This document shows, in pieces, positions 12,901-24,892 of a stretch of 64,000 nucleotides of DNA. The stretch lies in NCBI GenBank assembly GCA_050084985.1, contig JBITNC010000001.1, positions 215,512,001 through 215,576,000 of the forward strand. Direction: 5' to 3'. The DNA comes from Nageia nagi. Lineage: Eukaryota; Pinophyta. Positions within the stretch are counted from its first letter, which is position 1; every line of letters starts with the position of its first letter. Below the pieces are notes generated by a model. That model was not told the DNA's origin and did not search any database. It was given only the letters and a program-made list of their open reading frames with translations. Position numbers and translations under genes: made by a program.

Positions 12901-13855
12901 CTCATATCAACTTGGATTGAGGATCTTTTACATCATTATCTTATGTATGTGGAGAATAGTTGATAGGTTTGGATATTAGTGATATTTGGCTATGTTAAGT
13001 GACAATCTACTTGGGAAATCTACATGGAGGTGTCTTATCAAAATCAATATTAGTGTATCTTTGGTAGCATAAGTTTAATCAAGGGTACACTAGGAAATGC
13101 AAAATGCTTCCATGGGAGTAAGCATGTTGTGCAATGCATGTATGTGTTACTATGAAAGGTTCAAATCAAAGGGAAGCCACTCATGTACCTCATAGAGGTA
13201 GAAATAAGGAGAGGTATGCTTCTTACTCTAACTGAAAGAGTATACCTATAGTTTTCCAAGTATCATCAGAAGTTGGGGGATTGCCTCCTCCTTATTATGG
13301 GAATTAATGGCTTAATTTTAGTTATTAAGGTAATGATAAATGAAGGAAATATTTGTAGTGTGGTATTGGTTAGTTAGTTACCACTAGATGTTGATACTAT
13401 TATATAGTATGATGGTGTAAAGGTGTTGCTATCTATGATAGATGACTAAAGATTGATTTGGATGATGTGTAGGAGCACATCCCCATCCTTCAAAGATTTA
13501 AGTAGGGGAAAATAGCCCTACAACTCCCTTTGAAAAATAATAAGTTATGGTTATGGATAAGAAAAGTAAGACTATTGTCAATGAATTTATTAGTGGAATA
13601 GATCTTATGAATCACTAAAAATGGGGATTTGACCATGTATTATGTTCTTGTAGAAACTCCATGGATCACTTTGGGAAGGTCATCTTGAGAGGGATTAGAT
13701 CTTGATCCTAGTACCATGTGGATTTAGTTAGCTATTGATTACCATAAGAGTGTATGGTTTAGGTGAGGAAATATGTAGTCTCTCAATAAGGAGGTAAGTT
13801 AGAAAGAAGAGAAATAATAGATTTCCTCTAACCTTCCTTTATGTTAACTAGATCA

Positions 13856-14280
13856 TGGAGATCAATGAACAAGGGATTTTAGAAAAAAAAAAATTGGAGA
13901 AGAATGTCTACTCCAACATGATGGTTATGGTAGATCATTTATCAAAATATGGATCTCTCAATGGATGAGAGCTCCTTTGTGATGAAGTTATTGGAGTATA
14001 ATATTGTGTTGCTGATATTGGATAAGTGTTGGGTATTCCTTTATATGTTCATAGTGATTGGAATACCAAGTTTACCAATGTATTGGTTTAAAGTATAGAG
14101 GTGGAGTTTTGAAAGTTCAAGTCATTATCCTTATATAGTTTAGTCATCTAAAAGGATAAGAGTATACTATTATGGATATATCTCTTCAACTTGGCTTATT
14201 GTTATAGTGGTGTGAGAGTTTGTATGTAGTATACTCCTTTAGAACTTGTGATGGTAAGATTAAGTGGATGTGGATGTGTA
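13856..14280 (+). pseudogene. Integrase core of element I
   Basis: The plus-strand reading gives W-R-S-M-N-K-G-F near 13856, then MMVMVDHLSKYGSL near 13918, then VHSDWNTKFTNVL near 14050 (second catalytic Asp region), then AYCYSGVRVCM and YTPLELV near 14200-14250. This is the standard Gypsy/chromovirus integrase order, with stops between the blocks. The first Asp context (expected S-M-D-F) has become M-N-K-G-F. I could not see a chromodomain before the 3' LTR. Confidence 0.65.
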
Positions 14281-15159
14281 AGTATTAGAGTATGTGATTT
14301 TGCTAAGATTTTCAAAGATGGCTTTGAAAATACTCAGTTTAGAGTTGGGTGTCCTTGGCTACATGGTATTGGATATGTACACCTTAGTAAAATTAATGAA
14401 CATTCATGACTACATGGGTTGGGGAATATAGATAATAAAGATAAAATGTATCCTCATAGTTTATAAAATGAACCAACCTATAATACTAATAATATTAAAA
14501 TATGGTATGGGATCAATGTTGAGGGTTTGGAGAAGATGAGTATAAGTGTTGGGTGTAGCATAGACTACTCTAACTCAAGTCTTTGAGCTAATGGATGGAT
14601 CCTTAAGAGTGAAATTTGTAAATGAATCCTTGATATCTTAGTTTATGGATAGACTAGACCATATTAGAGAATACTCTAAGGGATGGTTAGGAACTCCTTT
14701 AGGTGCCACAAATTGAGTTCATAAGAGGTTAAGGCTTGATAGTTACTAGCCAATTATATTAGGTTGAATCTTATAGGAACATATGGCTAGGTTGTTATAC
14801 GTGGTTCTAGATTATTTAGTGAGTTGCATGGTGAAAGTGGATATGTTGAATGGATAATGCCAACATAATTAATTAGTGAGGATGTGGTTAGAAAGGTATT
14901 TTTCTAGGAAATATCACCATGAGTTGGTGTTAAGGATATGAACCACATTTTAAATGAGATGAATGTCACCCTTAGGGTTTTCCTACTAGTAGGACATCAA
15001 ACATTTAGAGTTGACACCTTTGGTTATGTTACCCTTGTGTTCAACATAGATTTACTAATGAGGTAGTTATGGACACAATCTTAAAGGTTGAAAATATGAG
15101 GAATGATGTACTTTGCACCCCTTCTAAAGTGTGTTGTTAATAAGGTTGTCAACTATTCT

Positions 15160-15169
15160 AAGTGGGGGA
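15160..15169 (+). other. Polypurine tract of element I
   Basis: AAGTGGGGGA lies five bases before the TG of the 3' LTR, where the plus-strand primer of reverse transcription is expected. Confidence 0.65.
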
Positions 15170-15174
15170 TAATA

Positions 15175-15600
15175 TGAGAGGGTGACCTATCTTAAGGATG
15201 TGAGTGGTAGAAGACACATAGAGAGAGAGAGAGTCTGTTACTAAGGTTAGATTAGGTGGGCTAGTAGGGTGAATAAAACTCATGGGGATCTTAGTGGTGA
15301 AACCTATTAGAAGGTCATTAGTTTGGTGGTGAGCTAGGACCCCTTTGGGTATCAATGGTGGTGCATGGCTAGCAAACATGGTGTAGTAATATACTAGAAC
15401 TCCTAGTAATCCAAGGGATCAAGTTATGTCTTGAAGATATAATGCCTCAAGTAGATTATTATTAAGGATGTAATACATGATAGAGCTAGCTATATTCTTG
15501 GGCTATGTCATGCCTAAGATATTGGTCCATGGGTCAATGCTATTACTGAGAAGTACCTTCAATAGCTAGGCTCCAAGGGGTGGCTATTATAGTACTATTA
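15175..15600 (+). repeat. 3' LTR of element I
   Basis: It starts TGAGAGGGTGACCTATC and ends near agtactatta. It includes a short GA microsatellite (gagagagagagag near 15220) that the 5' LTR lacks. Similarity to 9492-9977 is clear, but changes are frequent, so insertion is old. Confidence 0.75.
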
Positions 15601-15610
15601 AAACTACTAT

Positions 15611-17591
15611 GATGAGGATAATTGGTGATTAGTACCCATGTAAGATGCTATAATGCAACTCATCTTGTATCAAGGTAGTTAATTTCTTATGTCTACCCTA
15701 TCACCCAAGCTAGCTTTCAATATAGCCAACCTACCCTTTCCCTTGCTCCTCCCTCCATAACAACTATAATATATCATAGATCATTTCTATTGGTTACCTC
15801 TATGGTTTGCCTAAGGTATGAAGTATGTCCAACACTCATATTATATCAAGGTAGTCAATTCTTAAGTTATACCCTATCACCCAAGCTAGCTTTCAATGTA
15901 GCCAACCTACCTCTTCCCTTGCTCCTCCCTCCATAACTACTACAATATATCATATATATTTTCTATTGGTTACCTTTATGGTTTAGCTAAGGTATGAAGT
16001 ATGTCCAACACTATGGATACATGAAAATATATTTTATAATTCCTTTACATATGTGATGATAGTAAGTGTGTGTGAGAAACCCTACTAGATGATGTATCAT
16101 GATCTAAGATCTACAAGCAATGTACCATAGTTTCCCAACATTAATGTTGCTATGAAAGTTTATAGAAAGGAATATGGATGCTTAATTTAGTGGTGATTTA
16201 GAAACATGCTTGATGGTAATCATAGATAGCATGAACCCTTCTTCATCTTCCATTCCTCTTTATGCCTTGTCCACTCTCCCTCTCTACATCACTTTGGTCA
16301 ATTCCACATCCCTTCCCTTAGTTGCTCTACTATTTGGATAAGGCATGAAGTACATCCAATGCTATGACTACATGTAGAACATCTCTTATAAGTCCTTACC
16401 ATGCATAATGATGGGAAGTGTGTGGAGAAACCCTACTATATAGTGTATCATGATCTAGGATCTACTAGGAATGTACCATAGTTTCTCAAAGTTCATTTTA
16501 CTATTTGAGTTTACAAAGAGGATTATGGATGCCTAATGTAATGATAGTTTGGAAATATGCTTGGTATAAATCATAGACCATACATCCCCTACTTTATATT
16601 ACACTCCCTTGATCCTTTTCCTATCAACACTCTCCCTATCTTATTGATCCATCCCACATCTATTTCCTTAGTTGCCTCTATGATTTGGATAAGGCATGAA
16701 ATACATCCCATACTATAGCTACATGTAGAATGTATCTTGTAAGTCCTTCCCATGCATAGTGGTGGGAAGTGTGTGGAGAAACCCTACCACATGATGTATC
16801 ATGATCTAGGGTATATAAATAACATACTATGATTAATCAACATTCATGTTGTTGTGTGAGTCTATAGAGAGGATTATGGATGCCTAATGTAGCAATGATT
16901 TAGAAACATGATCATGTTAATAGTAGATCACATAGCACCCTCTCTATCTTTTACTCCCCTTATTCCCTTTCCCATTTATGATCTCTCTATCATGTTATAT
17001 TATCCCACATCCCTTACCTTTATTACCTATATGGTTCCATAAAGATATGAAGTACATCCAATGCTATGAATACATGTAGAACATGTCCTATAAATCCTTC
17101 CCATGTGCAAAGATATGATCTCTCACTCACCCTCTCTCCATCATGTTGGTCTATCCCATGTCCCTTACCCTAGTTGCTCTATGGTTTGGCTAAGGTATGA
17201 AGTACATCTAATGCTATGGCTATAAGTTAAACATCTCATGTAAGTCATTCCCATTCAAAATGGTGGGAAGTGTGTGGAGAAACCATGCCATATGGTGTAT
17301 CATGATCTAGGGTCTACAAGCAACATATCATAGTTTCTCGATATTCATGTTCTTATGGAAGTCCATAGAGATAACTATGGATACCTAATGTAGTGATGGT
17401 TCAAAAATACACATAATGTTTATCATATATTACATTTACCATACTAAATCTTGTACTCCCCTTGATCCCTTACCCACCCCATATCTCCATCACATTATTC
17501 ATCCTATGTACCTAGACCCTGTTGCCTCTACAATTCAGCTAAGACATGAAGAACATCTAAAAAACACATGTCATAGACATGTATTTTAACC
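15611..17591. repeat. Tandem array of about 350-bp units
   Basis: The landmark 'taaggYatgaagtacatccaa(t)gctatg' recurs at about 15808, 15987, 16333, 16682, 17033, 17184 and 17533. Spacings are about 179, 346, 349, 351, 151 and 349. A second landmark, 'gtatcatgatctaggatctac', sits in the full units. The basic unit is therefore near 349 bp, with two shortened units. The first 180 bp (from 15668) is duplicated at 15844. The array directly follows the 3' LTR of element I and ends at the start of element J. Confidence 0.8.
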
Positions 17592-17601
17592 TAAAACTAC
17601 T

Positions 17602-20600
17602 ATGAAATTGATGGGTAAGGCTTAGCCTAGGTAGGCCACTTGAGGGTCTATACATAGGTTGCCACATAGTACATTAAGGAAGTCATGCTCCAAGGGGTAA
17701 CTCATGAAGTCATGATCCAAGGGGTGACACATGTTGGTACTATGATAGTTGGTATCAAAGCCTCTTTAGTTTAGGGAAAAGCTAGATAAATATGTGCAAA
17801 ATGTAGCCATCCTAGTTTAGAACTTCATTCTCAAAACTTAAGGATTGGGAATATGGGAATAATTTTTCTAGTGTGAGTCACTAAGGCTAGACCTTAGCAT
17901 TAAGGATGGTATGGGTGTTCACATGGTTTGCTTAGTGGCCATGCAAGAGTATTGAATATTTTATGTGATCACACACTACTTTTTATGCTCCTTAGGGGAG
18001 TAAAAGTTTTAGGTTGAAAGTTATTACCCTACATTTATGGAGGTAATTTTGTGTGTATTGAGGCTCTTTAGGGGACATCCCAGGATAATGCACTTAGGTG
18101 CATTATGGTACCATGCCTAGTGAGATAAGTGTTAGAAGGGCTTTTTTACCATCAACAATGAAGCATGCACTAAGTCTAGAAGTTTCATAAGGAAGAAAAA
18201 TAAGATATGATTGTTATGTAGTTTGGTTGCTCATGCCATGGTTCAAGTTAAGTGTCCATAATAGTGTGTAGGGGTGCAAAAGTTGCATTTGGGCCAACAC
18301 CTTACTAAGGGACTCCATCATATATAAGATTTAGTTGAAAAGACATCTATTTGAATGGATTTAGGGTCAATTTGCTTATGGGGTTCATTTTTGTGGCCAT
18401 TTTATGTTAAAGTTATATCTAATTAAGTAAGTGCTTCATGGAGTAGTCAAGGATGGGTGACCACCTAGGCCATCCTAACACTTGCACTAGTTTTGGGTGA
18501 AAGTTGGTCAAAAGAGCCAAGAGGTTATCTTATACATGTTAAGGACTAAGGAAAAAACTTATAATGGTTAAAACACTAGGTGAACTAAGTGTTTCACATT
18601 GCCTTTGTAAAAAATGAGGTGCATTCTACATACTCATTAAGAAACTATGTAGTTTAGAGGCCTATGAGTGTTTTAAGAGGCTTTTTCTAGTGTCAGTTTG
18701 GCTTGGTATATTCTTAAATTATTTATCCTTGGATATGAAAATTGTATAATGATTCCCTTTAATTAAAGTGGGTACTAAATGGGGTAATTTATGAATTGAG
18801 AATCATTTAGGTGCCAGTTGAATGTGGCTACATCTTAGTCCTTCTAAGAAAGATGTCTATTAGTGATGGACATGGAAGCAAGTCTTCCAAGGAACCAAGT
18901 GTGTTCAAAAGTATGTGCAAAGGAAAGATTAGGTTTGATATAAACTATCAACAATGATGGGAGGAGTGCTAAAACATTCCCATCCATCAAGTAACACCTA
19001 ATGTTAAATATTTCATAGTATATTTACACATGGAACCAATATAAATAATGGGAAAGTGCAAAGAGTCTTGTTTCCTTATGAAGTGGTATGAAGAGTGTTT
19101 ATGGGAAATACATCATGTTCTATTAGTTGGGAACTAGACTAATGTTATGGTTGGGACTCCATGGAGAGGGGTCTTGATTTGAGATAGTGTTAATGTGCTC
19201 TTGGGTATGTCAAACAAGATTGGTCATGAAGTGGTTATGTGGCCATATGTGATCTCTAAATTGTATATTACATTGAAAATATGTTATAAGTGGTATTCCT
19301 AATGTAAGGATTTTAATAGTTGGTGTGCATGTTGATATGCTAAATCAAGTTGATGGTTTCTAGCTAGTGTGGATTTGGTCAGTTGTGATTCTTGGATGAT
19401 TTTGGTAATGGGATTTTTCCTATTTAAGTGAATTTGAATGTATTAAATTATTTTATGTGTATTGATGCTATATGGCCAAGGCTAAGGCATTGTAAGATTT
19501 GATTAATATGTTCAATGCACTTTTGATTCATGAGCTCTTTTAGAGCATCTCAGCTTTGTTTCAATACAAAAATGTTATGGTTTAAGGTAATCATATTGCA
19601 AGGAAGGTTTATCTTAAGATTTGAATGGTTGATAAGTATTCATGTTAGGGAACTTATTTGATGTGGGAATTTTTCCTTAATATATATGGATTATATTCAT
19701 TCCCTATGAAATTTAAACCTCATAAAGTTGATCACCAAGTTGATGGCTTCATTAAACCAAAGAATTGTAAAGCTTAAGCTAGAGTGAATAGAAAAGGTAT
19801 GTGATGATAGTGGAAACTCCATAATTTATAACACCATTGGTATCTAAATTTTTGTTGGAGAACCATAAGGGCTAAGATAGTGTGGATAAACTTTTGGAAC
19901 TTGGTCTCCATATTTTGGAAATACAAAAAAAGTGGACTATGTAGAGTTTGTATGATTTACATGGATTAGTGGTATTCTTCTCATAGCAAAGAAATAAAAA
20001 AGTGGGAAATAATGGGATCATATCTCCTAAATAATGTTAAGAGATAGAGTTCACTTGGAGCAAAGAGGATTATATTCAAATGTTTTAAAGGTGGATGTCT
20101 ATCATCCTAATCAGGTATTTTTTTTAGCAACTACAATTATTGCACATATGAGTGAAAGGTTATCTCAAGGGCATGTATAAAATTATGGAGACCTTACTTG
20201 TATGTCAATGTGATGTATTTGAATAGGTATTGGTGCAACTTGATTTGATGTATAACTAATACTATGACTAAGGACTTAGGATACCAAAGGTATTGGGTAA
20301 GTCCTCAAAATTATACCATAATATTAATGCATGTTAGACTCATGGTGGCTTGGCTCAAAATAAGAAGTCAACCAACTCAACCTAAGTTAATTTTATTTTT
20401 TTTATGGTGTTTTCTTGGAGGGAACCATGGCCAACTCAATAGAGGCTAAGGAAGGTTTGGTTATAATTATGTCCATTTCGGTATAAGTCTATAAAGGGAT
20501 TTTGAAAAACCTTAGATGACTCCATGGAGATTGTGATGAATATAATGAAGTGAAGGTGAAATAGTTTATAATAAATAAAATGTAAGTTACAATAGTAGAT

Positions 20601-21540
20601 TGTGTGACTAGTTAGGGAAGCACTTATTGGCACTTTGTTTAGTGATGTGTGATCTAATAGATGAGCCTTATATTCAACTTTATTGAAGAGATATCATATC
20701 ATCAATCTATGTATATGGAAGGTAGTTGATGGATGAGAATGAGATCTAGCTACTTCAATTTGAAATATGTTGGGAAAACTAGGTGAGGATGTTTTATCTA
20801 TGAAGGTAAGCATTGTTATACAAGGCATGATATGTGTTATTATGAGAGGAAATAACTATAGGGAAGAAACCCATGTGCCTTATGAAGGCATGAATCATTC
20901 CAAGTATGCCTCTCACTTTAAGTGGGGGAGTACACTAATGTCTACCATATATAAGTATATGTTGGGTGAGTGTTTCTTCATCACCAAGATAATTAGTGAC
21001 TTCACATCAGAATATATGGCACCAAGTACTATGGTAATAGTGTCTAGTGTGATATTTTTTGGTGTATGTTATTATCATATTTTAATACGACTATAATATA
21101 TGTTGGGGAATTCTATTTAGTACCTATAAATAAAACCTAAATTAGAGTTCAATTGAGATGATGTACAAGAGCCTATCCCCTCCTTTAAAGATTTAAGTGG
21201 GGGATCTCTTGCCATAATCTCTTATATGGAAATTATTTCTTATACCTTTTCTATATTATGGAAAGGGATGCCAAGCCATAAATCAATAAAAGGAAATGGT
21301 TCAATAATATCCTAGAATGTCTAGGCTGCTCTTATTCTAAAAGAGAATTGGTGAACATGAGGAGTTCTTATAGAGATATAATGACTCATATTATGCAACT
21401 CATCCTAGGAGGGATAGGACCTTGGCCCCAATATTATATGGTATCTTTTAGGTTAAAGATCTATGCTTCCTTAACTCAGCATAAAGTGGTGGTAGTCAAA
21501 TAGAAGGTGGAAAGGATTTTGTGAAATTAGGGTGAAGTTC
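17602..21540 (+). mobile_element. Element J: truncated relative of element I
   Basis: A short LTR remnant (17602-17747, starting tgaaattgatgggtaagg) is followed by an initiator-Met type primer site (TGGTATCAAAGCC at 17750). The interior to about 21540 parallels the interior of element I. Examples are 18540-18730 against 10780-10930, 20160-20230 against 12650-12710, and the phrase 'aaagatttaagtgggggat' near 21180 against 13490. I find no 3' LTR. Open frames inside (for example 20767-21096) are remnants of this pol region. The right end is approximate. Confidence 0.6.
17750..17762 (+). other. Primer binding site of element J
   Basis: TGGTATCAAAGCC differs by one base from the canonical initiator-Met site, TGGTATCAGAGCC. 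Confidence 0.75.
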
Positions 21541-21599
21541 ATATCTATTCTTCACTTGATTTTTCCAAACTTATTGAGACCCTTTGAAGCATTAAGAGA

Positions 21600-22195
21600 T
21601 GTTTCTAACTTTGGTCTTGGTAATATCTTAGTATGTTTGTGCATAGATCCATGAACTAATTTATGTGCTAGTTTTTGGGTCAACTTATGGGATGATTGGT
21701 GGAATAACTTATTAGTTATACCATAGGCCAACCTAGGTTGGTATATGGGGTGGACCATGGGGTGATCTTTAGGTTATTTTGGGTCAATCCATAAGTTGGT
21801 ATATCCATGGGCTTAGAAAAAACATATGTTGTAGGTAATAAACCCTTTAACCATTTATAAATTAGGTTTCTTAACCTAAAACTACTATAGGTATTATGTT
21901 GATCCATGGGTTGGTTTGTATGCTAGTTCATAGGTTGGTCTATGGTTTAGTTTATGGGTCTGTCCATGGTCTAATTAGTGTATTGGTTTATTGGTTGACC
22001 TATAGTCTACTTCTTGGTTTGTCCTACTAGTCAAACCATAAGCTAGTATATATTAATTCATGAGCTAGTACATAGGTCAATTTGCATGATAGTACATGAG
22101 TTTGTTAATGGGTCAACATATGGATTAGTTCATGTATCAATATGTTGGTTGATCTATAGGCTACTTCATGGGTTGATATACTAGCTAGACCATTA
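21600..22195. repeat. Degenerate minisatellite rich in 'ggttggtctatggg'
   Basis: A short phrase of the type (g)tYcatgggttRgtYYat recurs dozens of times with changes in both halves (21610-21800 and 21895-22195). The two halves are separated by about 75 bp of non-repetitive sequence that contains the same junction word, taaaactactat, seen beside elements I and J. Unit size is about 14-30 bp and irregular. Confidence 0.7.
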
Positions 22196-22199
22196 GATG

Positions 22200-24030
22200 T
22201 TTATCCTATAACCATAAAATTGACTGATCATAGAATAGGGGAATTTTTTATTAATGATGTCATTTTTAATATTCCTATAGCTTAAGAAATAGGAAAACTT
22301 AAAGAGTATCCTAGTGTGGTAGGGAAATTAGTGCTATTGGGGTAATTACCTAATAAAAAACTTTTGTATATCAAGGCCCTATAGAACCACATATCCTTCC
22401 TTCACCTTAGTCTAACAAAGGTACTTTTTATGATTTGTTAGAATACTTATCACCAGATGTAAGAATTTTTGTCTAAAGATACTTTGATAGGTGTCATTGG
22501 AAAGGATAGAATTTAAGATGGTATGAACAAGGACCTAGATACACTATTTACATTAAGTATCAACTACCCAATGATAAGATAAGATTAGGTTATATGAATA
22601 AAAATCAAGGAGTATACAATTTCAAGATAACTAAGTTAGAACCTAAGCCCACAACATATGAAAATTTATCTAAAGTACCTAAATGGATGGTAAGTCAAGA
22701 TGATATAAAGTTTGAAACATTATTTATAGGAGGGTTATTCTTTAATATATCAATTAAAATGGTAGAAATTACAAAAATATATGATAATCTAATACCTAAA
22801 ATAAGCTTTGATTGGTATAGAAGTGATGAGTTTGAGATAATAGGCTCATGTAATTCAAATAGTTCTTGTTCATCCTTTCTAGTAGATGAAGAAACTATAA
22901 ATTTTGCATTGATTCTTAAATAACCTATAATCCAAAATTTCAAAGACATAGATACAATCTTACAAACTACAAACTTGAATATCAATACTACTTTGAAAGA
23001 TCAATATGAAGTTGAAGATGAAAAATATAATATCAATGATAATAATTAGATTCTGATACCTACCCAATTAGAAGAGGGATCTCACATGTTAATTAAATAA
23101 ACTATAAAAATTAATTTAAGTAATGAACCTAATAGCCATAAAATAATTCAATTAGGAAAATCCCTTACTAAAGATGAGAGAAAAGAATTCATTACAATAC
23201 TTAAGAAAAAATAAGAAATATTTACATGGTCATATGCTGATATGCTTGGGTTTAATCTTAATTTAGTAGTGCATAATCTTGGTATAAAAAAAGGTGCGAA
23301 ACCTATTAAATAAAAATTATGAAAAATGCATCCTACAATTACTTAATGGTAAAAGAGGAGTTGCAAAAACTTTTAAAAGCCAAGTTTATTCACCTAATTT
23401 ATTATTCTGACTAGATTTCCAATATGGTACCAATTAAGAAATCCATTACGAAGATTAAAATATGCATAGATTTTAGGGATCTAAATAAAACATGCCCTAA
23501 GGATGAATTTCTCTTACAAAACATATATAGCCTAGTTGATTCTATTATAAGACACAAAATGTTGTCACTTATGGATGGGCTTTTAGGGTATAATCAAATT
23601 AAGGTAGCATTAGAAGACCAACATAAAATCACATTTACTACACAATGGAGAATATTTTGTTACAAATTAATGCCTTTTATATTAAAAAATGTAGGAGCTA
23701 CTTATCAAAGAGCCATGATGTACATCTTTCATGATTATATGCATGATATCATAGAAGATTATGTGGATGATGATTATATGCAACCTTAGGAACCATGCTT
23801 GCTTAACAGAATGAGAATAATAAAGAATAAACAATATATTACCTTAGTCAAACATTAGTTGGCTATGAGATTAAATATGTGTATTTGGAAAAGTTATGTC
23901 TAGCAATAGTGTTCATAGTTAAAAAATTAAGATATTATATGCTAAACCATACCATGTATGTAATTACTAAAGCTAATCCTTTGAAATACATGATGAATAA
24001 AACCTATAAAAATGCAAGGACATATAAATG
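22200..24030 (+). mobile_element. Element K: Tat-like Ty3/Gypsy pol remnant, cut by element A
   Basis: A plus-strand remnant contains the linker before RT, an RT and part of RNase H. No LTR is visible. The left end merges with the minisatellite. The right end is set by the left LTR of element A, which starts at 24031 within RNase H coding sequence. Confidence 0.75.
22500..24030 (+). pseudogene. Reverse transcriptase and partial RNase H of element K
   Basis: The region 22594-22923 is an open linker without a known domain. From about 23160 the frame reads GKSLTKDERKEFI, then FTWSYADM, then (23424-23789) VPIKKSITKIKICIDFRDLN, LSLMDGLLGYNQIKV and GATYQRAM, and the catalytic YVDD at 23760-23771. 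Seven codons later comes a stop, and the sequence jumps to an RNase H-like stretch (EKLCLAIVF, then KKLRYYML and VITKANPLKYMMNKTYKNAR) ending at 24030. About 150-200 residues of RT thumb and connection are therefore missing. In-frame stops upstream fit decayed Gln codons. It cannot make an active enzyme. Confidence 0.8.
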
Positions 24031-24877
24031 TGTTGCAATGAAATAGAGCTGAAATGTAGAATAACATAAAATACAATTATTCTTAGATTTTCACTAAACC
24101 TCAAATTATGTAAAATAGGTAGAAATGTTGTAATTGTAAATTGATATTGATTTTTAGCTCAAACTATAATTTGCCCTTAGAAGAGATTTTTACAAATGCC
24201 ATTTTCTAAAATGAAGGTATTAGATCTTCATTGTTTTTGATTTGCTTGCTTCTCTCCTTGATATGGACAACCTATAAATCCTACACACATACAAAAGACA
24301 ATAACATCAAAGCATCTATGTATGACATGTATTGAATTGAAACTAGCATAAAAAAATAAAAGGTATGAGCTCATAAGATTTTGGCAGCATTACCCTACTT
24401 CAAAATTGGGCCAAGATTCATCCCTATTGCTTTGTATTGGCTTGTATTTATAGATTTTGGGTGAGATGTTCCAAGGCTGGTAAGGGGAAGTGAAAAGCCC
24501 CCATAGGTTGTAACTGACCCCCTCTATCTACATCATCTTGGAAGAATGAAACATTTCAAATTTCTCTCACCATTTTGGTTTCTATTCGGCTGTTACAGAG
24601 TCACCAACGATTACTAGGCAGACATCAGTGATCATCCCAAAATGCCGGTTTTTGTTTTGGGTCACTGGTGACTGGTTTTCAATTTTTATAACAATATTAA
24701 CATGATCGCCAAATAGCTAATTTTTATCGAAAAGGGGTGATGTGACCACTCATTTTGCATGTACTCAATGATATCTATTCAATAATATGGTTTTTAAACC
24801 TATTTTATATTGTCACAAAGAGTTATGATTATTACAATGTTTACTAGTTAAAAAGGGACATTTTTAGGTGTCTACAT
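24031..24877 (-). repeat. 3' LTR of element A
   Basis: It is bounded by TGTTGC at 24031 and ggtgtctaca ending near 24877. On the minus strand it starts TGTAGACACC and ends GCAACA. It matches 31505-32351 at a constant offset of about 7474. It contains a TATA box and the palindrome GTCACTGGTGAC at 24661-24672. Confidence 0.85.
24445..24452 (-). promoter_or_regulatory. TATA box in the 3' LTR of element A
   Basis: The minus strand reads CTATAAATACAAG. The same word occurs in the other LTR at 31927-31920, and equivalents occur in elements B and C, so it is the probable core promoter. Confidence 0.65.
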
Positions 24878-24892
24878 TTTGCCCCTTTTTTG
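24878..24892 (-). other. Polypurine tract of element A
   Basis: The minus strand reads AAAAAAGGGGCAAAA directly before the LTR start TGTAGACACC. The same tract occurs beside the second LTR (32352-32366). Confidence 0.75.

Larger units (their letters stand above)
9492..15600 (+). mobile_element. Element I: Ty3/Gypsy retrotransposon with two LTRs
   Basis: Two related LTRs of about 486 bp (9492-9977) and 426 bp (15175-15600) bound a 5.2-kb interior. Both start TGAGAGGGTGACC and share the motif ggtggtg(t/c)atggctagc. A primer site matching the initiator-Met tRNA (TGGTATTAGAACC, 9980-9992) follows the first LTR. A G-rich tract precedes the second. The interior carries a decayed integrase (13856-14280). 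The interior from 9993 to about 13850 should hold gag, protease, RT and RNase H but is too decayed for secure domain calls; it is similar to the interior of element J. The flanks on both sides read aaactacta, which is longer than a usual 5-bp duplication. Confidence 0.75.

Noticed and set aside
15611-17591. 350-bp array as a CRISPR-like or tRNA-gene array
   Set aside because: The units are diverged along their whole length without short conserved repeats and unique spacers, and no tRNA fold is seen. It is a plant satellite-type array.
22695-22985. 96-codon minus-strand frame
   Set aside because: It is the shadow of the plus-strand linker frame of element K (22594-22923), which joins the recognised RT.
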